Origin: an uncultured bacterium
GTDB taxonomy: Bacteria; Actinomycetota; Coriobacteriia; Coriobacteriales; Eggerthellaceae
Direction of reading: 5' to 3'
Length of the DNA: 28,815 nt
Assembly: GCA_905215325.1 (NCBI GenBank)
Contig: CAJMPP010000029.1
Coordinates: 1 to 28,815, forward strand
Shown here: positions 1 to 8,037 of the stretch, piece by piece
Layout: every line of letters begins with the position of its first letter
How positions within the stretch are numbered: the stretch's first letter is position 1
Notes under the pieces: model-generated
The model's database searches: none
Seen by the model: only the letters and a program-made list of their open reading frames with translations
What the model was told of the DNA's origin: nothing
Position numbers and translations under genes: made by a program

Positions 1-2
1 AC

Positions 3-758
3 AACCGCTCCATGACCACGGTCGCCAAGAAGCAGGCTGACGGCACCTACAAGCTGTCCGGCCAGAAGACGTGGGTGACCATGGGCGAGAAGCTGCCTTA
101 CACCATCGTCGTCGCCAAGGACGAGGACCCCAGCCACGACAACGGCAACATGTCCCTGTGGTTCGTCAAGATGGACACCCCCGGCGTTTCCACCGCCCCG
201 CTGCACAAGATCGGCCAGCAGTGCATCCCGTTCTGCGAGGTGTACCTGGACGACGTCGTCCTCACCGAGGATCAGCGCATGGGCGAGCCGGGCAAGGGCT
301 TCATGATGCTCATGAAGAACTTCGAGGTCGAGCGTTCCTACATCGTCGCCGAGCAGGTCGGCCTGGCTCAGGCAGCTCTCGAGGACGCCGCCAAGTACGC
401 TAACCAGCGCATCGCCTTCGGCAAGCCGATCACGCGTCTGCAGATGATCCAGGAGCTGCTCGCTGACATGGAGATCAAGGTCCAGAACACCCGCAACATG
501 CTGTACAAGACGCTGTGGATGATGGACAACGATCAGCCCGTCCAGCTCGAGTCCGCCATGCTGAAGCGCTATGGCTGCAAGGCATGCTGGGAGGTCGCCG
601 ATTCCGCCCTGCAGATCTACGCCGGCCTGGGCTACACCACCGAGGTTCGCGTCGGCCGTCTGTGGGCCGACATGCGCGGCAACATGTTCGGCGGCGGCAC
701 CCATGAGGTCATGGCATACATCGCCGGCCGTCAGGTTGCCAAGAAGTACGCTGAATAG
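3..758 (+). CDS. Acyl-CoA dehydrogenase, CaiA-like, C-terminal part (cut by window edge)
   Basis: The reading frame is open from base 3, so the 5' end lies outside the window. About 251 residues are visible, and a family member of about 380 residues would lack roughly its first 130 here. The visible part holds the middle beta domain (from N-R-S-M-T-T, with LSGQKTWVT) and the C-terminal helical FAD domain (ANQRIAFGKPI, LQIYAGLGYTTE, YIAGRQ). It reads most like E. coli CaiA (crotonobetainyl-CoA reductase). The MCAD-type catalytic Glu position (normally in YEGT) is Gly here (GGGTHE, about 693). A Glu lies instead in FEVERS (330-332), where isovaleryl-CoA dehydrogenase and CaiA carry theirs. It is followed by fixA and fixB, so it is the likely redox partner of the Etf. 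FAD flavoprotein, cytoplasmic. The substrate is unknown; enoyl-CoA reduction is inferred. Confidence 0.88.
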   Translation, partial: NRSMTTVAKKQADGTYKLSGQKTWVTMGEKLPYTIVVAKDEDPSHDNGNMSLWFVKMDTPGVSTAPLHKIGQQCIPFCEVYLDDVVLTEDQRMGEPGKGFMMLMKNFEVERSYIVAEQVGLAQAALEDAAKYANQRIAFGKPITRLQMIQELLADMEIKVQNTRNMLYKTLWMMDNDQPVQLESAMLKRYGCKACWEVADSALQIYAGLGYTTEVRVGRLWADMRGNMFGGGTHEVMAYIAGRQVAKKYAE

Positions 759-774
759 GCATCGCTTGTTTCAT

Positions 775-812
775 CGGGGCGCCCGCGCATCGGTTGCCGG
801 CCGCCCCGTTTT
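775..812 (+). terminator. Intrinsic terminator after the CaiA-like gene
   Basis: CGGGGCG at 775-781 pairs with CGCCCCG at 802-808, with CC/GG extending the stem past a bulge, and TTTT follows. It lies 16 bp after the stop codon and about 75 bp before fixA, so the dehydrogenase and fixAB can be transcribed as separate units or with partial read-through. Confidence 0.65.
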
Positions 813-885
813 CCCATCGTGGCATAACGCTCGTCGTCGATACGGGCTGCATGTATCGTTTTAGTCTTACGAAAGGACGGATTCC

Positions 886-1629
886 ATGAGGATCGCAGTG
901 GCTTTCAAGGCCGTTCCCGACGCCCAGGACGTTCAGGTTGCGGGCGACCGCACGCTGGACTTCTCCAAGGCGAAGCTGACCATCTCCGAGTACGACAAGA
1001 ACGCCCTGGAGCTGGGCGCTCAGCTGGCCGATGAGGCCGTCGCCATCACCGTCGGCGGCAAGGACATCGACAACTCCAAGCTCAAGAAGGACGTCATGGC
1101 TCGAGGCATGGGCCATCTGTATATGGCCGCCGACGACGCTCTGGCGGACCTGGACGCAGCCGCCACGGCTGCCGCCCTGGCCGACGTGCTGGCCAAGGCC
1201 GGCGACGTGGATGCCGTCATCTGCGGCGACGGTTCTGCCGACAACTACCTGCAGCAGGTCGACGTGCAGCTGGCCGAGAAGCTCGGCTGGCCTGTCGTGA
1301 CCGCCGCCTGCAAGGTCGAGGTCAACGGCTCCACCGCCGTTGTCACCCGCGCCCTCGAGGATTGCACCGAGGTCGTCGAGGTCGAGCTGCCCGCCATCAT
1401 CTCCGTCACGCCCGACGTCGCCGAGCCGCGCATCCCGGGCATGAAGGACATCCTGGCCGCCGGCAAGAAGCCGATGGACGTCGCCGGCGCCGACAACGCC
1501 CCGGCCGCCGCTCTGACCACGGTCGAGTGCCTGGCCCCTGAGCAGGTTGCCCGCAAGCAGGAGATCGTCGACGCTGCCGACGACGGCGCCATCGAGAAGC
1601 TGGCCGCCGCTGTCAAGGCCGCTCTGTAA
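886..1629 (+). CDS. fixA: Electron transfer flavoprotein beta subunit (FixA/EtfB)
   Basis: 247 residues, close to the normal length for the family. The ATG is preceded by GAAAGGACGG. The N-terminus MRIAVAFKAVPDAQDVQV, the central ICGDGSADNYLQQVDVQLAEKLGWP segment (here broken for length: ICGDGSADNY, then QQVDVQLAEKLGWP) and PAIISVTPDVAEPRIPGMKD (PAIISV then EPRIP) are typical of EtfB/FixA. The subunit binds a nucleotide (AMP, or FAD in bifurcating forms) and pairs with FixB to carry electrons between acyl-CoA dehydrogenases and FixC/FixX. It lies 22 bp before fixB, so the two are co-transcribed. Whether this Etf is bifurcating or a simple carrier cannot be settled by eye. Presence of fixC and fixX in the same cluster favours the FixABCX type. 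Confidence 0.95.
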   Translation: MRIAVAFKAVPDAQDVQVAGDRTLDFSKAKLTISEYDKNALELGAQLADEAVAITVGGKDIDNSKLKKDVMARGMGHLYMAADDALADLDAAATAAALADVLAKAGDVDAVICGDGSADNYLQQVDVQLAEKLGWPVVTAACKVEVNGSTAVVTRALEDCTEVVEVELPAIISVTPDVAEPRIPGMKDILAAGKKPMDVAGADNAPAAALTTVECLAPEQVARKQEIVDAADDGAIEKLAAAVKAAL

Positions 1630-1651
1630 TCGGAAAGGTGAGGTGTCTTAT

Positions 1652-2533
1652 ATGAAGGCATTGGTTATCGCTGAGCACGCAGACGTCGCCCGTGAGCTGG
1701 CTGGCGGTGCTCGTGAGCTGGGCGCCGTCGAGGTGTCCCTGGTTTGCTTCGGCGGCGCCGTCGAGGGTGCTTCCGACAAGGTCCTGAACGTTGCCGTGCC
1801 GGCTGGCGCGCTGGTCGACGATGCTGCTTACGCGCTGGTCGACGCTGCTAACGCCGCTGACGTGGTCCTGGTCGAGGCTACCCGCCGCGGCAAGGTCATC
1901 GCCGGCCGCCTGGCTGCCAAGCTGGGCACCGCCGCTGCTGGCGCAACCGTCGAGCTGACCGCCGAGGGCGGCCGCGGCACGTACTTCGGCGGCGTCGCCG
2001 AGCGCGTGCAGAAGTCCGCTGGCGACAAGCAGGTCTACATCGTCGCCGCCGGCGTGTGCGATGCTTCCAAGGCCGCCGGTGCCGGCGCTGCCGAGGATGT
2101 CGCCTGGGTTGCGCCCGAGCGCGCTGCCAAGGTCACCGGCAACGTCGAGCGTCAGAAGACCGCTGCCGACCCGACCAAGGCCGACGTCGTCGTGGCCGCT
2201 GGCCGTGGCTTCGCCGCTGAGGAGGACCTGCAGAAGGCTCGCGACCTGGCTGCCAAGCTGGGCGGCGCCATCGCCTGCTCCCGTCCTCTGACCGAGGGCG
2301 TCAACTGGCTGCCCACCGAGCTCTACGTCGGCGTCTCCGGCATCACCGTCACCCCGAAGCTGTACATCGCCGCCGGCATCTCCGGCCAGATGCAGCACAT
2401 GGTCGGTGCTAACCGCTCCGCTACCGTCATCGCGGTGAACAAGGACAAGAACGCCCCGGTCTTCAAGCAGTGCGACTTCGGCATCGTCGGCGATCTCAAC
2501 GAGATCCTGCCTGCGCTGACCGCGGCTCTGTAA
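1652..2533 (+). CDS. fixB: Electron transfer flavoprotein alpha subunit (FixB/EtfA)
   Basis: 293 residues. I chose the ATG at 1652 (MKALVIAEHADVAREL) because GGTGAGG lies just upstream and the protein aligns with EtfA from there; the frame is open further upstream but that part overlaps fixA and is not conserved. The C-terminal FAD-binding domain is clear: GRGFAAEEDLQKA, CSRPLTEGVNWLP, then YIAAGISGQMQHMVG, the usual FAD loop (about residues 180-265). The N-terminal domain is Ala/Val/Gly rich. It forms the heterodimer with FixA. The gene is followed directly by a strong terminator, which separates fixAB from fixCX. Confidence 0.95.
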   Translation: MKALVIAEHADVARELAGGARELGAVEVSLVCFGGAVEGASDKVLNVAVPAGALVDDAAYALVDAANAADVVLVEATRRGKVIAGRLAAKLGTAAAGATVELTAEGGRGTYFGGVAERVQKSAGDKQVYIVAAGVCDASKAAGAGAAEDVAWVAPERAAKVTGNVERQKTAADPTKADVVVAAGRGFAAEEDLQKARDLAAKLGGAIACSRPLTEGVNWLPTELYVGVSGITVTPKLYIAAGISGQMQHMVGANRSATVIAVNKDKNAPVFKQCDFGIVGDLNEILPALTAAL

Positions 2534-2542
2534 CAGATCTGA

Positions 2543-2571
2543 AAGCCCGTCCTTCAAGGGCGGGCTTCTTC
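2543..2571 (+). terminator. Intrinsic terminator between fixB and fixC
   Basis: AAGCCCG (2543-2549) pairs with CGGGCTT (2561-2567), with three further pairs inside (TCC/GGG) around loop TTCAA, followed by a T-rich CTTCT tract. It lies 10 bp after the fixB stop. The rest of the 208-bp gap up to fixC is GC-rich with GGCGCC repeats (about 2583-2670) and should carry a promoter or read-through for fixC. Confidence 0.75.
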
Positions 2572-2741
2572 TCGATGCTGCGCGGGCGCCGGGCGTCCCA
2601 TCAGGCTGTAGGAATCGATGCGGGGCTTCGGCCTTGCGATCAATCATCAGGCGCCCTGAGGCGCCGGGCGCCCGCGCCGATCATCGAACGATCCGCTGCT
2701 GAAGCGGGTCAACCAAGACGAGAACACGTTAGAAAGGACGA

Positions 2742-4049
2742 ATGGTGGCTGAAGCTGATTTCGACATCATCGTCGTGGGATCTGGCTGCGCGGGCGGCGT
2801 GGCGGCTTACGTGGCCGCATCCGCCGGCAAGTCCGTCCTGGTCGTGGAGCGCGGCAACTTCGCCGGCGCAAAGAACATGACCGGCGGCCGCATCTACTCC
2901 CACTCTCTGAAGAAGGTTTTCCCCGACTTCGAGTCCGAGGCTCCCGTGGAGCGCAAGATTACGCATGAGCGCATCGCCATGCTTGATCCAAAGTCCGAGA
3001 TGACCATCGACTTCACCTCTTCCGAGCTTGCAGAAGAGGGCAAGGATTCTTACTCCGTGCTGCGCGGCCCCTTCGACCAGTGGCTTGCTGAGAAGGCTGA
3101 GGACGCGGGCGCCGAGTACATCTGCGGCATCGCCGTGGAGGAGCTGATTAAGGACGAGTCCGGCCGTGTCATCGGCGTGCGCGCGGGCGAGGACGAGATC
3201 ACCGCTCAGGTCGTCATCCTTGCCGAGGGCACGAACTCCATGCTCTCCGAGCGCTGCCTGGGCAACGCTCGTCCCAAGCCCAACCAGATGGCTGTGGGCA
3301 TCAAGGAAGTTTTCGAGCTTCCTGAGAACGTCATAGAGGACCGCTTCCTGCTCCCCGAGGGCGAGGGCGCCGCTATGCTGTTCGTGGGCGATTGCACGAA
3401 GGGCTCCGTCGGCGGCGGCTTCCTGTACACCAACAAGGAGTCCATCTCGCTCGGCCTGGTGGCCACCATCTCCCTGGCCGCCGACGGCTCCCGCAACGAG
3501 GTGCCGGTCTACCAGATGCTCGAGGACTTCAAGAATCATCCGGCCGTGGCCCCCATCATCCGCGGCGCCAAGATGGTCGAGCACTCCGGCCACATGGTGC
3601 CCGAGGGCGGCTACAACATGATCCCGAGGTACGTCTTCGACGGCTGCCTGATCGCCGGCGAGACCGCCGGTCTGTGCATGAACATGGGCTACCAGGTGCG
3701 CGGCATGGACTTCGCCGTGGCTTCCGGCCAGATGGCCGCTGAGGCCGCCTGCAAGGCCATCGACGCCGGCGACACCTCCGAGGCCGGTCTTGCATCCTAC
3801 AAGACGGCCATGGAAGGCTCGTTCGTCATCCAGGACCTGCGCACCTTCTCCAAGTGGCCGCACGTCATGGAGGAGTGGGGCAGCATGTTCACCGACTACC
3901 CGGTGATGGTCAAGGAGGTCTTCAACGCGATGTTCAGCGTCGACGGCGCCCCGCAGCAGCCGCTGATGAAGCGTATGAAGCCCATCATCAAGAAGCGCGG
4001 CATGTTCAAGCTCGGCCGCGAGGTCATGAAGGCGGTGAAGGCGCTGTGA
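2742..4049 (+). CDS. fixC: FixC, FAD-dependent Etf oxidoreductase
   Basis: 435 residues, normal FixC length. ATG at 2742 follows AGAAAGGACGA. The N-terminal Rossmann FAD motif is DIIVVGSGCAGG (residues 8-19) followed by the acidic strand end VVERG (35-38). Later FAD contacts include the IAGETAG segment and GYQVRGMDFAVASGQ. The C-terminus is basic and lacks the ferredoxin domain found in mitochondrial ETF-ubiquinone oxidoreductase; that domain is supplied by the separate fixX. The protein belongs to the ETF-QO/FixC flavoprotein family and passes electrons between FixAB and FixX and/or quinone, probably at the membrane face. Its stop codon overlaps the GTG start of fixX by 4 bp, so the two are translationally coupled. 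Confidence 0.95.
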   Translation: MVAEADFDIIVVGSGCAGGVAAYVAASAGKSVLVVERGNFAGAKNMTGGRIYSHSLKKVFPDFESEAPVERKITHERIAMLDPKSEMTIDFTSSELAEEGKDSYSVLRGPFDQWLAEKAEDAGAEYICGIAVEELIKDESGRVIGVRAGEDEITAQVVILAEGTNSMLSERCLGNARPKPNQMAVGIKEVFELPENVIEDRFLLPEGEGAAMLFVGDCTKGSVGGGFLYTNKESISLGLVATISLAADGSRNEVPVYQMLEDFKNHPAVAPIIRGAKMVEHSGHMVPEGGYNMIPRYVFDGCLIAGETAGLCMNMGYQVRGMDFAVASGQMAAEAACKAIDAGDTSEAGLASYKTAMEGSFVIQDLRTFSKWPHVMEEWGSMFTDYPVMVKEVFNAMFSVDGAPQQPLMKRMKPIIKKRGMFKLGREVMKAVKAL

Positions 4050-4357
4050 GCAAGGTTTGCGAGATCACGGTCAACGTCGACGAGGCGCTGTCCGTCAACA
4101 AGTACGAGGTCGACGAGGAGACCCCGCACATCGAGCTGGCGGAGGACGACGGCTCCGAGGCCTACAACGAGGAGTTCCTCAAGCTGGTCCGCGTCTGCCC
4201 CGCGGCCCTGTACAAGGTCGACGAGGACGGCGTCAAGTCCTTCGACTACGCCGGCTGCCTGGAGTGCGGCACCTGCCGCATCGCCTGCGAGGACACCATC
4301 GTCAAGAAGTGGGTCAACCCCGGCCCGACGATGGGCATCGAGTACCGCTGCGGCTAG
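4046..4357 (+). CDS. fixX: FixX, ferredoxin-like protein
   Basis: 103 residues starting at a GTG that overlaps the fixC TGA (GTGA). GTGAAGG upstream can act as the ribosome binding site. The start fits the FixX N-terminus (SKVCEITVN). Cysteines at C51 (RVCPAALY), C71, C74, C77 and C81 (CLECGTCRIAC) give the ferredoxin motif for a 4Fe-4S cluster, followed by the conserved end GPTMGIEYRCG. FixX replaces the fused C-terminal Fe-S domain of ETF-ubiquinone oxidoreductase. It is the last gene of the cluster and is followed by a strong terminator. The usual role is electron exchange with FixC. Confidence 0.95.
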   Translation: MSKVCEITVNVDEALSVNKYEVDEETPHIELAEDDGSEAYNEEFLKLVRVCPAALYKVDEDGVKSFDYAGCLECGTCRIACEDTIVKKWVNPGPTMGIEYRCG

Positions 4358-4397
4358 CATTTGTCCAACATACCCCTCGGCAACAGGGGAGCATAGC

Positions 4398-4431
4398 AAA
4401 AGAGGGAGGGCCTTCGGGCCCTCCCTCTTTT
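4398..4431. terminator. Bidirectional terminator between fixX and the thioesterase
   Basis: A perfect 15-bp stem, from AAAAGAGGGAGGGCC to its complement, with a TTCG tetraloop; A-tract and T-tract are at the two ends. It serves fixX on the plus strand and the convergent thioesterase on the minus strand. Confidence 0.9.
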
Positions 4432-4505
4432 GCGCTCAGCGGCGACCGAATTTCGCTGCCGGTAGCTTGGATGGGTTCTTTAGCAGCAACTGCGGGAAAG
4501 GGCGC

Positions 4506-4925
4506 TTAGGCGGACTCTAGCGGCCCCAGAAGGAACATCGTGAAGGTGCTTTCGGCGACCAACTTGCCTTCTGCCGTTTTGATGTCCACATGGCATACCG
4601 TGGTGGTGCGGCCCTTGTGCGTGGTGTGCGCGCTTACGGTGAGAAGCTGCGGTTTGACGGCGCGGATGAAGTTCGTGGCGCAGCTGATGGCCACGTTGTT
4701 CATGCCGTAAGCATATGTCGCCATGCCTGCGGCGGCTTCCAGCATGCAGTTGACGAACCCGCCGAAGATGGTGCCGTGGTAGTTGCTTTGGTTTTGCGGC
4801 ACCTCGATCTGATATACGACGCTTCCGGGATCGGAGCTTACGATGGTCACCGCTTGGCGGAAATCCTGTTGCGGCGGAACGTTGTTCATAAGGCCTTCGA
4901 CCAGCTGTGGGGTGAGTTCTGTCAT
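4506..4925 (-). CDS. Hotdog-fold acyl-CoA thioesterase (PaaI-like)
   Basis: 139 residues from the ATG at 4925, which follows GAGGAGGACCCC; an upstream extension of the frame lacks a good site. The hotdog core is seen in NYHGTIFGGFVNCMLEAAAG (residues 48-67), corresponding to the N-x-x-G-x-x-x-G-G helix of PaaI/YbgC-like thioesterases, followed by the NFIRAVK strand and ISCATN. In this class an acidic residue in the helix acts in catalysis; Glu63 is the candidate. The protein would hydrolyse an acyl-CoA and release CoA, sensible beside a CoA-ligase/dehydrogenase module. It is transcribed away from the LysR gene across a shared 385-bp region. Substrate unknown. Confidence 0.82.
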   Translation of the reverse strand: MTELTPQLVEGLMNNVPPQQDFRQAVTIVSSDPGSVVYQIEVPQNQSNYHGTIFGGFVNCMLEAAAGMATYAYGMNNVAISCATNFIRAVKPQLLTVSAHTTHKGRTTTVCHVDIKTAEGKLVAESTFTMFLLGPLESA

Positions 4926-5310
4926 GGGGTCCTCCTCGATTGCGGGGTATTTCGTTAGGAAGCTTACCCCGCTAAGAAGCACAAGAAGATGGTTGATATC
5001 GCAAAACTGTGCAAAACTGGGACTATTGGCACCGGTCTTGCCCCCTTACAGTTCCCATATCTGCGGTGACACAGCATAATAGTTGATCTATCAGGCATAA
5101 TGGCATTTCAAGCATAGTAGGTCCATAAGATTAAGCTGAATGTGAGCTGTTCTGATATATCTATTTCGTGAATATAAATCGGTTGGAAAGTGATGAAATG
5201 ACCCATACATTTTCGTATAATCGATAGGCGTCGGGCCGCTAAGGCCACTTTGGAGTGGGGCGCAGATCCTCATAGGGAACAAGCTGTTCGCAAGGGAACG
5301 GAGTTTACCG
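4926..5310. promoter_or_regulatory. Divergent promoter region, thioesterase / LysR regulator
   Basis: 385 bp, AT-richer than the genes. A consensus -10 TATAAT lies at 5216-5221, about 90 bp before the LysR start; no good -35 is at the right distance. A tandem GCAAAACTG repeat lies at about 5002-5022, and CATAATAG/CATAATGG direct repeats lie near 5074-5103. LysR proteins usually bind such divergent regions and control both sides, so autoregulation and control of the thioesterase are likely but inferred. No supported small gene was found here. Confidence 0.45.
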
Positions 5311-6225
5311 ATGAACCTGTCTCAGCTGTACTATTTTTCGAAGCTTTCGGAGTTGGAGCACTTTTCCAAAGCAGCAAAAGAGCTTTATATCACCCAGCCC
5401 TCGTTGTCTCATGCGATCAAATCGCTTGAGACCGAATTGGGCGTGCAGCTCTTCGAGCGTGAGGGGCGTCGTATGCGTCTCACGCCGTTCGGGAAAGAGT
5501 TTGCCATATATGTCAAGCGGGGCCTTCGCGAGATCGACAAGGGCGTCGAGCTTGCGCAGGAGTTCAACGGCAAGTTGGGTGGTACGGTCAATGTGGGCGC
5601 GGTGCTCACGGTGCAGGGCGACTATCTGCCGCCGTTGTTCCATGATTTCTCCGAGAACTATGGCCAGGAAGTCAAACTCAACATGTTCCAAGGTTTTAGC
5701 ATCCCACTTGTCGAGGGCCTGGAAAACGACAAGTACGATGTGGTGTTCGCCGCAGCAGGGGAGCGCAAACCGAACCTTTGCTATGAGCATGTGCTCTCCC
5801 ATGAATTGGTAGCGGTCGTCAACAAAAACAACCCGCTCGCGCAGAGAGACTCCATCGGCATCCCTGAGCTTTCCGGCTATAACGTTCATACGTATCGCCT
5901 GGGCACCCCGATCGGTGAAGAAGTCAACGATCTTTTGGCTGAATACAATCTTTCGGCGAAGCATGATTGCGAGGACGAGGTCTCGTTGGGGGGCATTATC
6001 TCCTCTATGCCCAACGACATCGCCTTGGCCACGCTTACCATCAGTTTGAAGGCGTTCGATCATCTGCGATTCCTTCGCATCGAAGAAGTGCCCCAGGATT
6101 TCCATCCGATATACCTGATATATAAAAGAGATGCGTATCGCAGCTGCGCAGCCGAGCGGTTTATCCAGTTCTCGCAGGATTGGGTGGCTCCCAAGGACGC
6201 TATTCCCAGTACCGATACCTTGTAG
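5311..6225 (+). CDS. LysR-type transcriptional regulator
   Basis: 304 residues. ATG at 5311 is preceded by GGAACGGAG. The N-terminal winged helix-turn-helix is clear (residues 1-60: MNLSQLYYFSKLSELEHFSK, then ITQPSLSHAIKSLE and LFEREGRRMRLTPFG). From about residue 90 the periplasmic-binding-protein-like effector domain follows (GTVNVGAVLTVQGDYLPPL; PIGEEVNDLL). It resembles the second LysR gene at 11170-12066 over both domains, so the two are paralogues. It stands divergent to the thioesterase and convergent to the acyl-CoA dehydrogenase at 6492, with terminators between. Probable role: sensing a carboxylic acid or CoA ester and controlling neighbouring genes. The ligand is unknown. Confidence 0.92.
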   Translation: MNLSQLYYFSKLSELEHFSKAAKELYITQPSLSHAIKSLETELGVQLFEREGRRMRLTPFGKEFAIYVKRGLREIDKGVELAQEFNGKLGGTVNVGAVLTVQGDYLPPLFHDFSENYGQEVKLNMFQGFSIPLVEGLENDKYDVVFAAAGERKPNLCYEHVLSHELVAVVNKNNPLAQRDSIGIPELSGYNVHTYRLGTPIGEEVNDLLAEYNLSAKHDCEDEVSLGGIISSMPNDIALATLTISLKAFDHLRFLRIEEVPQDFHPIYLIYKRDAYRSCAAERFIQFSQDWVAPKDAIPSTDTL

Positions 6226-6254
6226 CTCGTTGTTTGGTGTATAGCTAGCCACGC

Positions 6255-6288
6255 AAAAGGACGTTCATTCGCTGGACGTCCTTTTTTG
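6255..6288 (+). terminator. Intrinsic terminator after the LysR gene
   Basis: AAAAGGACGT (6255-6264) pairs with ACGTCCTTTT (6276-6285) around an 11-nt loop; the T-tract continues to 6287. Confidence 0.85.
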
Positions 6289-6419
6289 ATACTGGATCCA
6301 TGCTGAAGAGGTGGCGCAGCTTCTAGGAACTTGCTTGATCGAAACGGGAAAGCTCTGCGAGGCGCATCGTTTCATGCAGTTGAGCGAACGCGTTCAGTGA
6401 TGCTCGGTTTGGCGACAAT

Positions 6420-6451
6420 AAAAGAACCGCTCCAAATGGAGCGGTTCTTTT
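6420..6451 (-). terminator. Intrinsic terminator of the acyl-CoA dehydrogenase at 6492
   Basis: A perfect 14-bp stem, AAAAGAACCGCTCC at 6420-6433 and its complement at 6438-6451, loop AAAT. Read on the minus strand it ends in a T-tract 40 bp after the dehydrogenase stop. It could also stop transcripts from the left. Confidence 0.88.
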
Positions 6452-6455
6452 ACAG

Positions 6456-6475
6456 GTGAATTTGTTCTTGCGATC
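6456..6475. repeat. 20-bp short repeat, copy 1 of 3
   Basis: GTGAATTTGTTCTTGCGATC. Copy 2 is at 9712-9731 (one base shorter within, upstream of the MFS gene); copy 3 is at 17582-17601 with one mismatch. Copies 1 and 3 lie just after the stop codons of the two identical dehydrogenase genes, between stop and terminator. Confidence 0.6.
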
Positions 6476-6491
6476 AAATCCCTGTGAAGGG

Positions 6492-7679
6492 TTACAGCTG
6501 GTACTCGACCTTGCCGCCGAACTTCTGGCAGTTGCGGGCAATGGTGATGCGCTGGACGTTCGGGGCGCCCTCCTCGAGCCACATGGCGCGGGCGTCGCGG
6601 TACAGGCGCTCGGTCGGGCCGTAGGGGGAGTCCTCGAAGTAGCCGTCGCCGCCGAAGATCTCCAGCATGCCGTCGGAGACGATGCGGGTGGAGTAGATGG
6701 AGAACAGCTTGCACATGGCGGCCTTCTCCTCGATGTACTTGCCGTTGGGATCGGCGTCGTACTCGCGGCCGAAGTCGTAGACCATGCAGCGCAGGGCGTG
6801 GGTGTACATCTGCATCTCGGCGATCTCGCGCTTGATCATCTGGCGGGAAGCGATCGGCTTGCCGAAGGTGATGCGGTCGTTGGCGCGGGCCAGGGAGATC
6901 TCCAGCATGCGCTGGCACATGCCCAGGTTGGAGGCGGCGATGTGGGCGCGGGAGACGGACAGGGAGTGGATGGCGATCTCCATGCCCTGGCCCTCCTCGC
7001 CGAGCAGGTACTTCTTGTCCAGCTTCATGTCGGTGAACTTCAGGCCGGTGTGGGCGGCGCCGCGTGCGCCCATCATGTGGGGCATCGGGGTGACCTCGTA
7101 GCCGGGGGTGTCGACGGGCACGAAGAAGGCGGACAGGCGCTCGTCGCCGGACTTGGACTCGTCGGTGACGGCGATGACGTAGGCGAACTCGCAGCAGTCG
7201 GTGTGGGAGATCAGCCACTTCTCGCCGTTGAGGACGTAGTCGCCGTTCTCGTCCTTGACCGCGGTGGTGTGGATGTCGGCGCCGGTGCCGCCGGACTGCT
7301 CGGTCAGGGCGAAGCAGGTGAAGATGGTCTTGTCCTGGAACTTGTCCATGTACTGGGCCTTCAGCTCATCCGAGCCGTAGTCGTCCAGGATGCGCCAGTT
7401 CAGGTCGGCAGCGTAGTGCAGGTGCATGCGCATGCCGCCCGGGCCGCGGGAGAACTGCTCCTGCACGCGCAGGATGTCGAGCTCGGACAGGTCCCAGCCG
7501 CCGTACTGGGCCGGCAGGGCGAAGCGGTACAGGTCGTTCTCCTTGGCCAGCTCGTAGAACTTCTCCGGGAAGACGTTCGTGACCTCGATCTCGGGCTGCA
7601 TCTCCTCGAACGGGCCCTCGGCCAGGTTCTTGATCTGCTCGAGGTAGGCCTCGAACTGCTCCTTGGACAATTTGCTCAT
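6492..7679 (-). CDS. Acyl-CoA dehydrogenase (copy A of an identical pair)
   Basis: 395 residues; ATG at 7679 follows AAGGAGGGTTCAC. Family marks: LTEQSGGTGADIHTTAV (the T-E-x-x-G-S-D substrate/FAD loop, here with GTGAD), LNGEKWLISH, NDRITFGKPIASRQMI, and LEIFGGDGYFEDSPYGPTE. The MCAD-type catalytic base is present as Glu370 in LEEGAPNVQR (the YEGT position). It is therefore a complete FAD-dependent acyl-CoA dehydrogenase or enoyl-CoA reductase, presumably exchanging electrons with FixAB. The whole coding sequence appears identical to that at 17621-18808. A diverged paralogue is at 12381-13580 (about three quarters identical by eye). Codon use is strongly biased to C/G endings, which suggests high expression. 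It has its own terminator and upstream region, so it is monocistronic. Substrate unknown. Confidence 0.93.
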   Translation of the reverse strand: MSKLSKEQFEAYLEQIKNLAEGPFEEMQPEIEVTNVFPEKFYELAKENDLYRFALPAQYGGWDLSELDILRVQEQFSRGPGGMRMHLHYAADLNWRILDDYGSDELKAQYMDKFQDKTIFTCFALTEQSGGTGADIHTTAVKDENGDYVLNGEKWLISHTDCCEFAYVIAVTDESKSGDERLSAFFVPVDTPGYEVTPMPHMMGARGAAHTGLKFTDMKLDKKYLLGEEGQGMEIAIHSLSVSRAHIAASNLGMCQRMLEISLARANDRITFGKPIASRQMIKREIAEMQMYTHALRCMVYDFGREYDADPNGKYIEEKAAMCKLFSIYSTRIVSDGMLEIFGGDGYFEDSPYGPTERLYRDARAMWLEEGAPNVQRITIARNCQKFGGKVEYQL

Positions 7680-7922
7680 GTGAACCCTCCTTAAGGTTAC
7701 CTAAGCGCTTACCTTGTTGAACTGTTTCGTTTCGGCTTTTGCTTCATCTCCGCAGCTCAGCTTGTGCTCTCATTTTGCGCCGCGCCCCGGGTTGCGTCTA
7801 ATGCAATCGGTATCCCCAAAACTGGTTGATTCATAACTTCTATCTATACATACTGAACAAACTGGGGAGATGATATGTACGTTCAAGGGATTGGTTTTGC
7901 TCAATTCGTCAAAATTGACTAT

Positions 7923-7938
7923 TTCAAATCGATTTGAA
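7923..7938. promoter_or_regulatory. 16-bp perfect palindrome, candidate operator
   Basis: TTCAAATCGATTTGAA, perfectly symmetric, just after TTGACT (7915-7920). A near copy, TTCAAGCGATTTGAA, lies at 19170-19184 upstream of the methyltransferase gene and the second dehydrogenase copy. Confidence 0.45.
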
Positions 7939-8037
7939 TACCCAGATCACTAGACCTGTGTAAACAGTTCATAGCTAGCGTCTTGCATGTGATGCAAACC
8001 GATAGACAGGCTCTATGAACGATTCGGCAAATAGCAT

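Noticed and set aside
2709..3863. Long open frame opposite fixC and other long opposite-strand frames (for example opposite infB at 22292-25159)
   Set aside because: They are frames without stops caused by high GC and codon bias; their His/Gly/Val/Asp-rich text has no family features.
5091..5282. 63-aa minus-strand frame in the thioesterase/LysR gap
   Set aside because: No ribosome site, no recognisable motif, and it runs through the probable LysR promoter.
7875..7937. 20-codon frame starting ATG after GGGGAG, possible leader peptide
   Set aside because: The site looks good, but the frame ends 300 bp before the next gene, has no repeated regulatory codons and overlaps the palindrome; without conservation data it is not a gene.
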